Assembly (NCBI GenBank): GCA_958510875.1
Contig: OY294072.1
Span: forward strand, 3,534,001-3,598,000
Source of the DNA: Endomychus coccineus
Lineage: Eukaryota > Arthropoda > Insecta > Coleoptera > Endomychidae
Reading direction: 5' to 3'
Length of the DNA stretch: 64,000 nt
Shown here: piece after piece, positions 42,166-54,208 of the stretch
How positions within the stretch are numbered: the stretch's first letter is position 1
Layout of the letters: each line of letters begins with the position of its first letter
Notes under the pieces: generated by a model
The model's input: the letters and a program-made list of their open reading frames with translations, nothing else
Databases searched by the model: none
What the model was told of the DNA's origin: nothing
Made by a program: the position numbers and the translations under genes

Positions 42166-42421
42166 CTACATCCGGCATCCTACCATCAGATTGTTCGCAT
42201 AAAAATATGGCAGGGGTTAACGGTTATAGGTCCGCTGGATCACTCGAAACGTAGGTTAGCGGCCCAGCATTGACTACAGCCTCACAATCTATAATTAAAG
42301 TCGAAAGTTCCTCATAAACTAAGCACGCTTCACCAAGATCTTTCCTCAATAGTAGTTTCACTAAACCAATAAGTCTTTCGAAAAATCCTCCCCACCACGA
42401 CGCCGTCGGTGGATCAAATTT

Positions 42422-42784
42422 TCATACAATACGTTGCACAGACGTCTCATGCTGAATATAGTCCCAATTCAGATTTCTGAACGCGTTTTCAGTTCCCTGC
42501 GAGTTAGTTCCGTTATCACTATACGTTACTTTCGGCCTACCACGCCGTGCACTGAAACGTCTTAAAACTTGTAAAAACACATTAGTAGATAACGATAAAG
42601 TCAATTCAAGATGAACGCAGCGATATAAAGCACACGTAAATAAACAAATCCATGCCTTCTCACCAGATCTTAAAAATAGAGGTCCAGCAAAATCCACACC
42701 TGTGATTGCGAAAGGTACCGAGTTAAGTACTCTATCGACAGGAAGTGTTGGTGGTTCAATAACAAACGGTTTCGTTTGCGTCAA
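42422..42784 (-). pseudogene. BEL/Pao integrase fragment
   Basis: VPFAITGVDFAGPLFL (first Asp), then WICLFTCALYRCVHLELT and TYSDNGTNSQG (second Asp). The catalytic Glu region continues out of frame below 42422. Typical BEL/Pao integrase core. Confidence 0.88.
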
Positions 42785-42942
42785 ATCTCCTACATATTGT
42801 ACATCTTTTCACCACTGACTTGATGGATCTTCTTCCTCCTAGAACCCAATAGTTCTCTCTTAACAAGGCAAGTAATCCTTGAACTCCTACATGGGAAGAT
42901 CTTTCATGCCTATCCAGAAATAAACTATCAACTACTGTAACG

Positions 42943-44780
42943 GGTTGCCGTTACGAGATTGTATAGAACTCTGTAATGAACAGATTAGAATTCTTTTCGG
43001 CTAGGAAACTTGTCATATGATTAATTAAAGACATCTGCCCGGTCAATAAAACATCGACTATTGAAACTAGCATTCCTTATGTGTGATGTCGCTAAATATC
43101 GCGAAGTGGGGTAGGTCTGATAACGGAAGTCGAAGAGAATTCATTATCTTGTGAAATTTAAACTAGGTAAGTCGAGATTTCATAATTCGTTGATTTTGCA
43201 TTCATTTCGTTAATTTTTGCTATTGAAATTTTATTCACATCAGATACCATATAATTTGATTTGGATTCGTAATTAGATTACTAGATGTTAGGTACCTGAT
43301 TGTCATTTTATTTCAGTAGAGTTCTACTCGACATGCCTAGTGTTTCCACACAATCAATTTTGCATTTAGCATGATTCATTGATTATCTTTTTCATCATCA
43401 CAAGGATTATTGTAATAGTTGTATGAAATCATTCTAATGTGACGTGGACAGTTTATTCCGACAATATTTAATTCCCATCTTTGTAGTTAACCCCACAAAT
43501 TGTGCACATGGTATTTGCGCGATTTTGAAAATCGCCATTTTGTGTTCCTAGTACAAAGTACATAGGATGGTCTTATTAGACAAAACGTGCAGTGAAGGTT
43601 GATAAGGGTTAGCACAAAACAAGTAACCTAATTACTGCTTATTGGGTTTACATATGTATATTGTCTGTTACTCTCGTTCAGAGTTAGTACAATTTGCAAT
43701 ATCAATCCACGTGTGCAATTCATTTCAAGCAATTCAGATTTTATGCTAATTGACAAATTTCATCATTACACTTATTATATTTCAGTCATACGTTAATTAT
43801 TTGCTAATTTAAGTATAAATTGTGATAATTTAATTCTTTCAGATTAAATGTAGATTGTTGTCAAAATTGATATCTCTTTAAGATCTCAATTTTGTAATAC
43901 GGTGTTTTACAAGAGGAGAGATAACGTAATCAGTTGTGAATCGCATGGTTGTTCCGATTGATTGTGTCGCTCTTTCCTTTGGACTTAGGTCAGGTACTGT
44001 TCGTATTTTGAATTTACAGGGTAAAAACAACTGAGGCGCCTCTCTCCTTTTTCCTGAGACGGTTTAGTGAATATCCTGGCCGGACCGATTTCCATCTCCA
44101 TCAAGTTCCAAGGAGGGTAACATTTTTAGTTTGAATAACCACATTTTCACCTCTCTGTTTTTGTTATCCAACTTTATTTGTATTTCACTAATCTTTTTGA
44201 ACCCATTTAGAGGTTCACATTTACTTTCATAATTGTTCATTATGAAATTCAATTTAATTTATTTCACAAATTGATTTAATTCTCTAATTGTTCATTTCAA
44301 AATTCAATTTTAATTTTATATTACAAATTGATTCAATTCTCTAATTGTTCATTTCAAAATTCCATTTTAATTTTATATTACAAGTTGATTTAATTCTCTA
44401 ATTGTTCATTTTAAAATTCAATTTTAATCTTATATTACATATTCTTTCATTATAAAAATTGAAATTTTTCATTTTGTTATAACCCAAATTCCTCTTGGAA
44501 TAAATCAAATTGTTAAGTTTGACTTGTCTTGTTTTCCTGAATATCCATCAACTAGAACCATCTCGTAGTGCCTATGTATTCTTGACGATAAATTCATTCA
44601 TTTTTGTAGTTATTTCTAAGCAGTTGGCGCTCAGGCAATTCACAAGTCTAGGATCACAGGGCACGTTTCACTACGAGCCCTGAGATCAATTACATAAATT
44701 TGAGCTAGTTGGGCCATTACAAACCTACCCAAAGTGGTCCGTATCACATCCGTTTCACTAATGGGTGCTTTTTTGGCAAG
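42943..44780 (+). repeat. Inserted LTR-like sequence with possible primer-binding site
   Basis: Sequence foreign to the BEL/Pao element splits its integrase from its RNase H. It begins TGTAACGGGTTGCCGTTACG; near its right end TTTCTAAGCA is followed by GTTGGCGCTCAGGC, which could be an LTR end plus primer-binding site on the plus strand. No coding part of this second element is present and no second LTR was found. Confidence 0.35.
44229..44450. repeat. Tandem repeat, about four 57-bp units
   Basis: Units start AATTGTTCATT(T)CAAAATTC and end TTGATTTAATTCTCT; the middle two units are nearly identical and the outer two are diverged. Lies inside the LTR-like insertion. Confidence 0.85.
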
Positions 44781-44819
44781 ATAATGAGAAATCTGTAACC
44801 AATTTTCTCATCCGGTATA

Positions 44820-45430
44820 TTTGACACTCTGGATTTCAATCTCAGCAAACCATAATCAATTATCATAAAAAGGATTCAAGGATTTCAAATGTTGTTCTTC
44901 CAAGCTTTCTTCTTGTACTTGTTTCAAAATAAACTGTTCTGACTCCTCAAGCTCCTCCACTGTTAAGCTTCCAGATCTTCTCCCATTGTTTTTCTTTCAG
45001 CTTATAAATAAATCTGAACATTTTGTGTAGGCCAAATTTTTTCATCTTGATATAGCCAATTAGGACCCTCCCACCATTTGGACTCCAAAAGTTGCTTGGG
45101 TATACATCCTCGAGATGGTAAATCTACAGCATTGTATATTCCTGGTATGTGACACCATTGAGATTGGGGAGTCAACTTTCTTATTTCGTTTACTCTGTTG
45201 TATACGAAGGTTCCTCACTCTTCGTTACTTTGAATCCATGATATCACAGTGATTGAATCGCTCCAGAAGTAACTTCCATAAATACCTGCGATAGTATCAG
45301 TTACTTGAGTGTATAATCTTGCTCCAATTGTAGTAGCCAATAACTCCAGGCGAGGTATGGTGAGCTTCTTATTATCCTTTTCTATAAGTGCCACTCTGGA
45401 CTTAGCCGCCAATAAATAAACCCACACTTT
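44820..45430 (-). pseudogene. BEL/Pao RNase H region
   Basis: The minus strand shows LLAAKSRVALIEKDNKKLTI and PRLELLATTIGARLYTQV, then FWSDSITVISWIQSNEE, the BEL/Pao RNase H signature. Downstream pieces (EELEESEQFILKQVQEES) match the linker before integrase. Frames are broken. Confidence 0.88.
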
Positions 45431-45659
45431 TTTTTATCATATATCAGCCTAGAATATACAGCCACAGCATATATTTTGAAGCGTCTACAAATGTGTGTAT
45501 GCTTATTTTATTCTTCTCCGTGTTACCAATTTTATTGCAACGTGGAATTTCTATTTTTATCAAATTTTGTAGATCTTTCATCCAGATTTTGAAAGGTACG
45601 ACAAACTCATTATCTACTTCAGTATCCCAAGATACGTTTTCTTCCCACAGCTTTTGTAA

Positions 45660-46010
45660 TCATAATCTAGGCTGTAAAGTAGCGGGGCTTGTAAATCCTA
45701 TGGTGTCAACCACCTTTTGTGCCATACTCAACAGTTTTCTTCCAGTCATGATCATGTTTTCTGTCTCTACCTTGAGCAAATCAGCGTTAATAGTTAACAC
45801 GTCTTTATTAGGAAACCATTTTAGTCGAAGTTTAGACATACAACTATCTCGACTACTAGAACCTTCGGAAAACTCCCACCCTCTGAGTTCAAACTCTGCT
45901 TCTTCCATTGCCCGCACTGATTCTCCAACAAATGTATTCAAAACATCTTGACTTGATACACTAGTAACACAGTTGTCTACGTAAAAACTTGTTCTAACTA
46001 AAGTTACTGG
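45660..46010 (-). pseudogene. BEL/Pao RT C-terminal part
   Basis: Begins near TSFYVDNCVTSVSSQ, where the catalytic YVDD reads YVDN, then AEFELRGWEFSEG, KLRLKWFPNKDVL and the connection TGRKLLSMAQKVVDTIGFTSP. The second catalytic Asp is lost, so this RT is dead independent of the frame breaks. Confidence 0.88.
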
Positions 46011-46159
46011 ATAGATAAGTACAACAATCGTCCTCCATTTTGGGGCGGTATTAGGCGGGAATTTTGAATTTAATCAGCTAAAGACTTGGCGTCGGTCGCC
46101 GCCAAAAATAAATTAAAGAAGATTCAAAGAAAACAAGGTATTTTAAAGCCTTATTTCAT

Positions 46160-47187
46160 TTATTTTTTCAAAACTGCACCCATAGCCACACTACGACTGC
46201 TTTTTACATCACAATTAATTATTGTTTTGGATTTTGCCGATAACAGAAAATAAATTCGAGTTTTAACAAATAATTTAGTTATTTTTGTTATTATATCATG
46301 GCACGTCGGATATTTTATCAAAAGAATATCTTGTAATCCTATAAATTCGTCAAGGCTAAGAGAATTTGAAATTATTGCGTTTTCATTCAATCTTAAGGAT
46401 TTTTCAATTTTTATGATATATTTAAATAAGTCTATTGAGGGATAAATTAATACGTTTTCCTTGAATTCCTTTAATTTAGTGAAAATAGTGGGAGAAGGGG
46501 TTGAGTCGCTAGCCTTATGTTGTACACTTTGAAATCATTCGTCGCACACCGCATAATTGTTTTTCATTTTATACACAATTGCACCTAATAAGTAATAAAG
46601 GGTTGCTTCCACATTTTTGTTGGGTCTACCATAGTTAGTTTAGATAATAAACCTTCGAAAATCGTTTTGTCATGTTGATTCCTTGTTGTAGACTTCTCAG
46701 CTTTTTCTTGGGCTTGAATCTTTTCACAGAATTGGACTATATAATTGGCTTCATCATTCTGATAATTCATTCCTCCCCCTGTTGTCTCAAATTGAGATAA
46801 ACACACTAATCGCAGGGAGACTGAACAAGCGGGCATCAGGAACAGGTTGTCGAGCTCTAATCGAAGAAACCGAATATTCTAAAGCATCTTGAGTGTTAAA
46901 CGACTTAAAACTATGTAATTAAAATAATGTTTTTCCAAATAGATTCCTATGAAATTTAACGCCGTTTGTGTACATAACAAAATTCCGATTTGAAATGGCA
47001 TCCATCTATTATTTATTTTAGTATTATACATCACTTCTTGCACCGATTTCCAAAAAATAATTGTCTCAGCATAAATTTCTTCATTGCACTTAGATATTGC
47101 GAATATATGGCAGCGACTGGTGATCAATTTAAACCATTTATGCATAGTTTCATTATTATTATTATGCATTATTAGCGGTTCTTTCAA
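46160..47187 (-). pseudogene. P-element-like transposase body fragments
   Basis: Fragments on the THAP strand: WFKLITSRCHIFAISKCN, ILLCTQTALNFIGIYLEKHY and LSRLT near 46900 (the usual SRLTQDALENxF of P transposases is broken here), then MPACSVSLRLVCLSQFETTG. No joined frame. Assignment rests mainly on the linked THAP exons. Confidence 0.5.
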
Positions 47188-47566
47188 CTATTTCGGATAT
47201 TTCAAGCTCTTACACTGAATTGGTCCATTTCTACATTTGGTTGATTGATTGTGATAGGGGGTTCGCTTTCATCTAGTTACCGTTTTTTTGAAATAAGCAA
47301 ATCTGGGGAAGAATCTTGTTTGAGTTTTTTCCTACCATTTCCAAATTGCGCTTCCGAAAAATGTTTCTGCAAAATTCAATAAATTATTGTTCTAAAATAT
47401 AACAATCTTCACTTACTTCGTAGATTTTCGCGTTTGAAGGAACACTAGGGTTGTTAATCTGTTTCAACCACAAATTTCTTCGTTCCACATTTGATTCACA
47501 TGGTATACGAAATAACCTACAAATTTTGCTGTTATTGCTGCAGCCTGTAACGAAACACCAAGGCAT
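47180..47566 (-). pseudogene. THAP-domain exons with a 50-bp intron
   Basis: Exon 1 (47566-47417) encodes MPWCFVTGCSNNSK and the Trp of THAP domains (NLWLKQI), ending GAA|GTAAGT. A 50-bp intron (47416-47367) ends TTTTGCAG. Exon 2 begins KHFSEAQFGNGRKKLKQ, the conserved HF...F part of THAP. The third zinc ligand (Cys of the usual C-x2-H) reads Tyr at the exon 1 end, and a TAA follows about 35 codons into exon 2. So the DNA-binding domain is recognisable but probably dead. THAP domains are the DNA-binding part of P-element transposases. Confidence 0.75.
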
Positions 47567-47711
47567 TGTAGCTGGGATACCACGTTCACTTTATTTTAAT
47601 TACTTTAAACCACTTTAAACCTCAACACTAAACGTCAACGTCGTAAAAAGCACAGAATGAACTGTCAGTAGTGTCAGTCAACTATTTTGGGGCGGTTTTA
47701 TCGCTATCTCT

Positions 47712-48086
47712 CTAGCACATGGGTACAGTGGATTGAGTGTGATCGGCATCAGTTTTTTCAATTAACTTTGAGTTTTCCCACTCCTTAAATATTTCCAAAT
47801 ATCTTAATGTCATATTTTGTTTATCAAGCTTTTCTAGTGTATTTGCTAGTCTCCTTTTAGCAATAACATAATTTGTAGGTAGAGCAGGATGATCAGAAAT
47901 CCATGGTAACCTTACCTCATATCTACCCTCCTGATTTATCATCATTGTTTCATTGAAAAGTTCTTTTTCTGCCATAGCCATCACATGCCTTGCTTTGTTC
48001 TCAAATGGTTCTTCAATTCCTAAAACATCCAACTGCCACAACTCTCCAATGGAAGTGCTCACAAGCACAGACATTGTAACTGTCAT
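47712..48086 (-). pseudogene. BEL/Pao protease-RT junction
   Basis: Open frame with LWQLDVLGIEEPFEN, GRYEVRLPWISDHPALPTN, YVIAKRRLANTLEKL and YLEIFKEWENSKLIEKTDA, the N-terminal part of BEL/Pao RT following the aspartic protease. It stops at 47712 next to the THAP transposon; the central RT motifs are missing. Confidence 0.88.
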
Positions 48087-48089
48087 ATA

Positions 48090-49640
48090 ATGAATACAAG
48101 TTTGGATAAGACAGCTAACTCAAATAATAACAATGTCAAGGATAGTTGGACTACGGTAATAATAAGAAACAGAAAACTAGAAGAGGAGGATACGCCGAAC
48201 TCAGAAAATGGCGTTAGGCAAAAAAAAGATCTATTCCAATAGTTGGAATCTCAACAAATGGTCTATTGAAGACTGTGCCAAAAATTCTTTATTATAATGC
48301 TCACATTTCAAGACTTCATCCCGATACTACAGTAGAGGAAGTACGGCAATTTTTAAATCAAACGATACCAATTGTGAATTGTGCGAAAAACTAAATTCGA
48401 AATTATTTAAATAGTTATAAAGATACTATAAGTTGTATAGCTCTTATTGAACATTGGCTCAATTCTGAAGAGGTAAGTTATATCAATATCACAGGATATA
48501 ACATAGCAGCTTGTTTTTCTCGTAATGACGACCTACATGGAGGTTCTTGTATCCTACTTAAAGATAATATTTTCTCCAAACAAAGACAAGACATGTCTGT
48601 TGAATTAAACTTTGAATGCTATAGTGTTGAAATACCATCTCTTAAATTGATTATTATATGCATTCACAGACCTAATGGTGATATGCATATATTCTTTGAT
48701 AAATTTGATGAATTACTAACGCTTAGTAAAGCAGGCAAATTTCAAATTATTGTATGTGGTGACTTCAATATTAGCATGCTTAACATAACCTCAGCATCAA
48801 GTACTCAATTGAAAGATATAATGAATTCTTTTGGATTAAATTCTGCAATTGATAGCCCTACTAGAATAACAAATCGTTCAGCTACATTGATCGACAATAT
48901 CTTTGTAAATTTCACAAATTTTGAAACAAAAAATACTGAATTAGGATTCTCTGATCATCAATCCCAATTTTTATCAATTAATTCAAAATCAGTACCATAA
49001 ACCTATAATAAAGTGGAAAAGAGGATCTTAAATGAATCTATATTAAAGAATATGAACAACGATATGATTTACACTAAATGGGACTTCTTATTCTCATACT
49101 AAGATACTAATGAAATGTACAATGCCTTTTTTTTGCATAAAATATTAGATATTACTAACACTCATAGTTCAAAAAAATCATTACATGTAATAAATCAAAA
49201 TTAAGAAATAATCTGTGGATCACTGATGAAATTAAATTTAAGAGTAATCACTTGAGAAACTACTACAAAAGACTAAATCAAGATCTAATGAAAATTATAT
49301 ATCATTTCAAGTAACAATAGAAGCCACCTGGGATATAATTAAATATGAAACAGGGAAAAGCTCAAATTATAAAACATCTGAATGGAAGGAAATTAGTTGT
49401 GAAATGGATATGGACACACTATCAAATAATTTCAATACTCACTTCAAAAATGTAGGTATAGATATAAATACACATAATACTAAATATGATCTAAATAACG
49501 TTACATATATATTACTCTTCCGGTTGTATCTACTCACAAATATCATAGATTCTGATGTTCCTGATAAGAGACACTCCTCATTCAGATACGTGAATAAACT
49601 CTTCAATGATGTTAGTAGAGAGTGTTTCACATGTTGAATA
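48090..49640 (+). pseudogene. Non-LTR retrotransposon (LINE), endonuclease part
   Basis: Starts back to back with the BEL/Pao fragment with a short gag-like frame (MNTSLDKTANSNNNN...). Then an apurinic-type endonuclease: HRPNGDMHIFFDKF, IVCGDFNISML (catalytic GDFN), SPTRITNRSATLID and GFSDHQSQF (catalytic SDH); open from 48593 to 49000. A degraded linker follows (LRNYYKRLNQDL, about 49250; MDMDTLSNNFNTHFKNVG, 49404). It ends before any RT motif at the boundary with the 49.64-kb repeat. Confidence 0.85.
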
Positions 49641-50460
49641 TACAGGGTGTTTCGTAGAGACGTGGCGGCTATCATGTGACAGGCGGCTATCACGTGATGT
49701 TTCGTTGTATGTGTGACGTCACAGCATAAATGTACAGGCTGCTCCGTGGAGGCATCAACACGTAACAGCTATCATGGTGGACGATTGTTGAAGGTACACG
49801 TTATTTCGTCTTCGAGGACGTGTCTCGGCATATATCACGAGGTACAATAATCAACTTCAGGGGGTGGAACCAGAAGTGAGGTGTCTAGTTGACTCTTGGT
49901 CACACCGGAAATGAAACTGGAAGTAATGACTTTATTGCATATTCGAAATGTACACAATGTCTCGAACAATAATATATCATGTATATAGGGTTCGGACCGG
50001 ACGATCTTTAGCGATAAGGTTTTACAAATTGTATTCGGGAAAGTATGGCTTTATTGGTATGAAATGAAAGGTCTCGACGTGTAGAATAAGAATTCATTGA
50101 CTTTCCCTATGTTGTGCCAAAACCATAGAGCATAATGGTTGCTGAAAGAGGTGTCATGACGCCTATCAGGGGAGTCTTAAACTAGGTGTCATGGCGTCTG
50201 TCACGTGAGGTCTTCATCGAGGTGTCATGGCGTGTCTTGGCGGTCGTGACGTGGTTGATCTATGAAGCATCTGTCACGTGAACTATGAACTGTCATGGTG
50301 TGTGTCAATTTTGATGCAACCATAGCTTTATGGCTATCAAATGAATGGCCTTAACATGCAGAATGTCAATTTCCATATTTTTGATGCGGAAGAATCAATA
50401 CGATGCGTGCAATACGGGAGAAAACATCTAACCATAGCTTCATGGGTATCAAAATACATA
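49640..50460 (+). repeat. Minisatellite-rich end region of inverted Polinton copy
   Basis: Begins TACAGGGTGTTTCGTAGAG and contains GTACAGGCTGCTCCGTGGAGG and GTCATGGCGTCTGTCACGTG units also seen at 54948-56480. Probably the terminal region of a Polinton subfamily, but I could not find its exact end or target duplication. No gene seen. Confidence 0.55.
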
Positions 50461-50701
50461 ATGATTTTGACAAGTAAGTGGTGTTTCATTGAATTGAAGA
50501 TACGGCGATTAACTGATTCAATCTTGCGACCATAGTTTTCGAACAATGATGACGTCACTGCTTCAAACCAGTGGCAGTAACTGATTCAACCTGGCGACCA
50601 TAGCTTACGAACAATGATGACGTCACCGGTGACATTTGCTGATATACACATGGTTTTCATACCTCCGGAATCATTAAGTGTAAAGTTGTTGACAGGCCAA
50701 C
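50461..50701 (+). promoter_or_regulatory. Upstream region of second metalloproteinase copy
   Basis: Matches the reverse complement of 17472-17680: two TGACGTCA words (50550-50557 and 50619-50626) in the GCGACCATAG...ACGAACAATGA context, then GTGTAAAGTTGTTGACAGGC before the ATG position. GTAAGTGGTGTTTCATTGAA precedes, as in the TIR inner edge at 7682. Confidence 0.6.
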
Positions 50702-51305
50702 ATGTTATATTACTATTTTTTTCATGTTTCCTCGCTGTTCAAGCAAACGAATATTTAGTGAAATATGGTTATATGGAAGAAAATTTCAATGGTTTAAGTG
50801 ATACTGAGGGCGGGATCAAAATGTTTCAAGAATTTTATCGTCTACCTATAGATGGCACCCTAAATAATGAGACTTTGAAATTATTGAAAACGAAAAGATG
50901 TGGAGTAAATGATCCTTCCCAATACAGAATAACGTCAAAATGGTTGAAGAAGAAATTGACATGGCATTTCAGATATGCCGGCCCTCAATTGGTTCAAATG
51001 ACTTCAGAAAATTTCGGGATATGGAGCAGATATTCAGGATTGCATTTTGAATATACAGCGGGCGACACAGCCGATATACTCATTTTGTTTCAGAGGGATA
51101 TCCATCAAGGAATATCGAACAACAAGGAGTGCTTAGGGTTGCTTGATGGACCTGGAATTGTTCTCGAGCATTCGGATTCTCCTGTAACTGATGGATCAGC
51201 GGTAGAAATACATCTAGATTAAGATGAAACATGGTGTAGAACAAAAACGAAACCCCAGGCTAGGAAAGCGAGTTTATTTTCGGTACTATTGCACGAAATT
51301 GGGCT
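50702..51305 (+). pseudogene. Second matrix metalloproteinase copy, truncated
   Basis: Homologue of the gene at 17471. The ancestral ATG (50702) is followed by a 1-nt frameshift in the signal peptide; the frame then reads FFSCFLAVQANEYLVKYGY, cysteine switch KRCGVND, and on to a TAA at 51220. Past it the sequence reaches LLHEIG and is cut in the middle of the zinc motif by the repeat at 51306. The second and third His and the hemopexin domain are absent. Confidence 0.92.
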
Positions 51306-52310
51306 AGATGTACTAGGCCGGTTCGAAACCAAAATCGACCTTTTTTGCATGTAAATCTCCATAAGGAAATCTAAGGTTAATTTTAGCGAAAACCATCTCA
51401 TTCCAAGGTCATTCACAATTACGCATGTGCGGTCATAGAAGTATATGGTTCATCAATCGATGGACAGGTAGGCCATGGTTTGATAATCTATGATTCCCCC
51501 AACTATAGTCTGGCAAATCTATGTTTTTCCAATCTGCAGTCTGTGAACTAGTCATCTGTGTACTCACATTCTACTGAAATGAATATTTTTTTCTACACAC
51601 CCGATTCGAACCAGAGAAATAAATTCCAGAGTCGGCGCATAACCGCTCGGCTATGAAGGACTTGAGGACAAGTGATTTCATTGTAGTATATAACCTGAGT
51701 CACTTCTACTGAAATGAATATTTTTTTCATACACCAGATTCGAACCCGAAAGATTAGTTCCAAATTCGGCGCCATAACCGCTCAGCTATGACGCACTTGA
51801 GACCAAGATGTAGTATATGTAATCTGAGTTAAGTCTACTGAAATGAATGTTCATCAATCGATAGTCTATGGTTTGGTAATCTATGGTACTCCCTACTATG
51901 GTCTACGGTTCATCAATCGATGGACAGGTAGGCTATGGTTTGATAATATATGATTCCCCCAACTATAGTCTGGCAAATCCATGTACTTATTTCCAATCTG
52001 CAGTCTGTGAACTAGGCATCTGTGTACTCACATTCTACTGAAATGAATATTTTTTTCTACACACCAGATTCGAACCAGAGAATTAAATTCCAGGGTCGGC
52101 GTTCAACCGCTCAGCTATGAAATACTTGAGAACAAGTGATTTTAATGTAGTATATAATCTGAGTCACTTCTACTGAAATGAATATTTTTCCCTACACCAG
52201 ATTCGAACCCGGGAAATAAATTCCAGAATCGGCGCCTTAACCGCTCAGCTATGGAGGACATGATAACAATCGACTTTAATGTAGTAGATATAACTCTGGT
52301 GAACCCTAGC
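51306..52310 (+). repeat. Repeat family R, copy 1, with tRNA-like units
   Basis: Starts CTAGATGTACTAGGCCGG at the cut in the metalloproteinase, then CATGTAAATCTCCATAAGG, blocks of TCTATGGTTTGATAATCTATG, and GTCTGTGAACTAGTCATCTG units. It carries four minus-strand tRNA-like sequences (about 51594-51660, 51730-51795, 52058-52128, 52193-52260), each with a B-box-like GGTTCGAATC and an A-box-like TAGCYGAGCGGTT, and acceptor-like GTCCTCCA ends that do not pair. Related copies at 54209 and 56716. Confidence 0.75.
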
Positions 52311-52693
52311 TTGTCAAGTAAAAGGTGTGTCTAGAATTATGTGATTTTTATTCTGTCTCACACAATTAGTTTGGAAATAGTAATCTGAGACTTGTCATTT
52401 TCTCATCTTTGCTGACGTCTACAATGCAGATCAAAACAAATATGAGATGTTTAAATTATTTTGTATTAATAATTCGAGTTTATGATAATCATATCGCTAG
52501 TTGACCGTTACTGAATTTTCTATAGAAAGTGATAGTGATGGATGTTCACATCACCATCATCCGTTTGAGGAATAAAATATCAAAAATAATAATGATAACG
52601 TTTATTTGAAACAATACATATTCATTTTGGCAATATAACATTCAAATCTAAAATAAGCATACAAATGATTCATGAAGTTCATCACTTGGTTCT
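52311..52693. other. Intergenic remainder of inverted Polinton copy
   Basis: 52510-52690 matches the reverse complement of the sequence after the major capsid gene at 15206-15400. The part before it shares a 60-bp segment (TCTCATCTTTGCTGACGTC..CAAATATGAGATG) with 58840-58930. Confidence 0.5.
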
Positions 52694-53891
52694 TCACACT
52701 AAACTCCGAACTAATCCGGTAATCGGGAAAAACTCCAAGATACGGTCGTTGATGATTATACAATAAGCACGGGAGTTCTTAGGAAAATTCAGGATACTTT
52801 CCATCTCTAGTTTAACTGTTTGATGACTTTATAGAATCGTTTTGTTTCGAGCAATCAATCACGAAAATTGCTTTGTTCTCGAATGCTATATAATCTAGCA
52901 TCGGTTCGCTCATTATTTAATTTGAAAATGATTTCTGGAAATCATAGTACATCTAGTACGCTCCCACGTATTGTTGGTCATCGAAATTCAATTTCGTTGC
53001 TTCATATGGATAACACTCCGAATTCAAGTATAATTTTACATTTAGCAAGTTTATATTATCGAAATATGTACTTTGCTTAACAGGACTATTTTTTCGATCA
53101 GTTTGGAAAGCTAGAATCACATATCTGGGGCGTTCCAAATTCATTGATGTTTTAACAGCACAAATGTCTAGAGTGCTCTCCTTCATCAACGGATTTCCAT
53201 GCAGATCTCAAATACGGAATGGAATCAAAATAGGCTTATTAGCACTCAAATTCTCCAACATTTGGAATTTAACTTGATCATTTGGAAACACTTGTCGCAC
53301 TTTTAATGCTATCGTCTTCACATTTATTTTTGCTCTCTTCGAACCTGTGTTATTGGTATTACAATCGTTATCGGTTCGAGACCTTATCAAGCGCAGCTTA
53401 TGTTTTCCACTCAAAACTTTGTTATAGTCAATGAATAAGCCTAGTAGAAAATTCAACGGTATCCATAAATTGATTTCATTATTGTAGACTGAACTCAGTG
53501 CATCCTTATATGACCATCCAGAAATAGCTAGAGGTATAGATTCATGTTCGGCATATGTTAGATAAGCTCTGATGGTGCTGACAATACCAGGATCGCGTAC
53601 TTTGTCTATCTCTTTTACATTCAATTCATAACTGATATATTCAAAGAGAAACGTCCAAAATTATTGTTTGGGGTACATTCACCACCAACACTTGCTTCTT
53701 GGTGGAATTCAGTCTCGATGAATAAAGCAGACGAGGCTAAATCTACCAACACATCTTGTTGATTGAATAATATCTCAATTCCATCGCTGTTGCCAAAAGA
53801 TGTTGTGTGTGGATCGTAAGTGTGAATTTCTTCTCGAATGATGTCTTCATTGAAAATTGATTCGTTGAATATTTGAAGTTTTTTTGAACAT
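52694..53891 (-). pseudogene. Polinton major capsid, inverted copy (broken)
   Basis: Homologue of the capsid gene at 14048 from ATG 53891 to TGA 52694. Readable blocks: IFNEDIIREE, NQQDVLVDLASSA, GWSYKDALSSVYNNEINLW, RPRYVILAFQTDRKN and RAYCIIIND. Frames break near the start (1-nt insertion after ATG), around 53640, 53200 and 52950. Its C-terminus extends about 15 residues beyond that of the 14048 copy, indicating the fuller ancestral end. Confidence 0.88.
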
Positions 53892-54208
53892 GGTAACTTA
53901 GGGTTTGTATATTTTCCAATGATAGTGCTGCAGCAGCAACCTTCTCTTTTGAACTCGTTGTAGATAATGACTGATGACCAATATGGGGATGTCTTTCATT
54001 GCTGAAATTCAAACCCATGTCCTCTAGTGGCGTCGGCTGCAACAACCTTCTCAGATGTAAGCTTTTCATATAATGAATCCTGGTGAGTATTGGATTATTA
54101 TTCATTGTTGCAGTCTTTTTCAACTCAAACCGTATAATAATTTCTTCTTCACGAAAATTCACCAGTTTCCAATTCTGATCTGAAATATTCAGTGTGATTT
54201 TATCGAAG
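53892..54208 (-). pseudogene. Minor capsid 3' end and small intercapsid ORF, inverted copy
   Basis: The minus strand continues NWKLVNFREEEIIIRFELKK (minor capsid C-terminus), then without a stop MKSLHLRRLLQPTPLEDMGL and HQSLSTTSSKEKVAAAALSL up to the major capsid ATG. The minor capsid gene is cut at 54208 by repeat family R. The small frame corresponds to 13858-14091. Confidence 0.75.

Larger units (their letters stand above)
46011..47566 (-). mobile_element. P-element-like (THAP) transposon remnant
   Basis: Sits between two parts of the BEL/Pao RT, so it inserted into or replaced the central RT. Coding runs on the minus strand from the THAP exon at 47566 through fragments (46879-47187, 46585-46836, 46160-46390) that look like the transposase body and end. 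A 17-bp word (ATTTTGGGGCGGT plus three matches in four) occurs at both flanks (46037 and 47683) in direct, not inverted, orientation; no clear TIR found. Confidence 0.6.

Noticed and set aside
46037..47696. ATTTTGGGGCGGT words at both flanks as TIRs of the THAP transposon
   Set aside because: They are in direct, not inverted, orientation and only about 17 bp; could be chance or an old duplication.
52868..53080. Plus-strand ORF in the inverted capsid copy
   Set aside because: Shadow of the broken major capsid gene on the minus strand.
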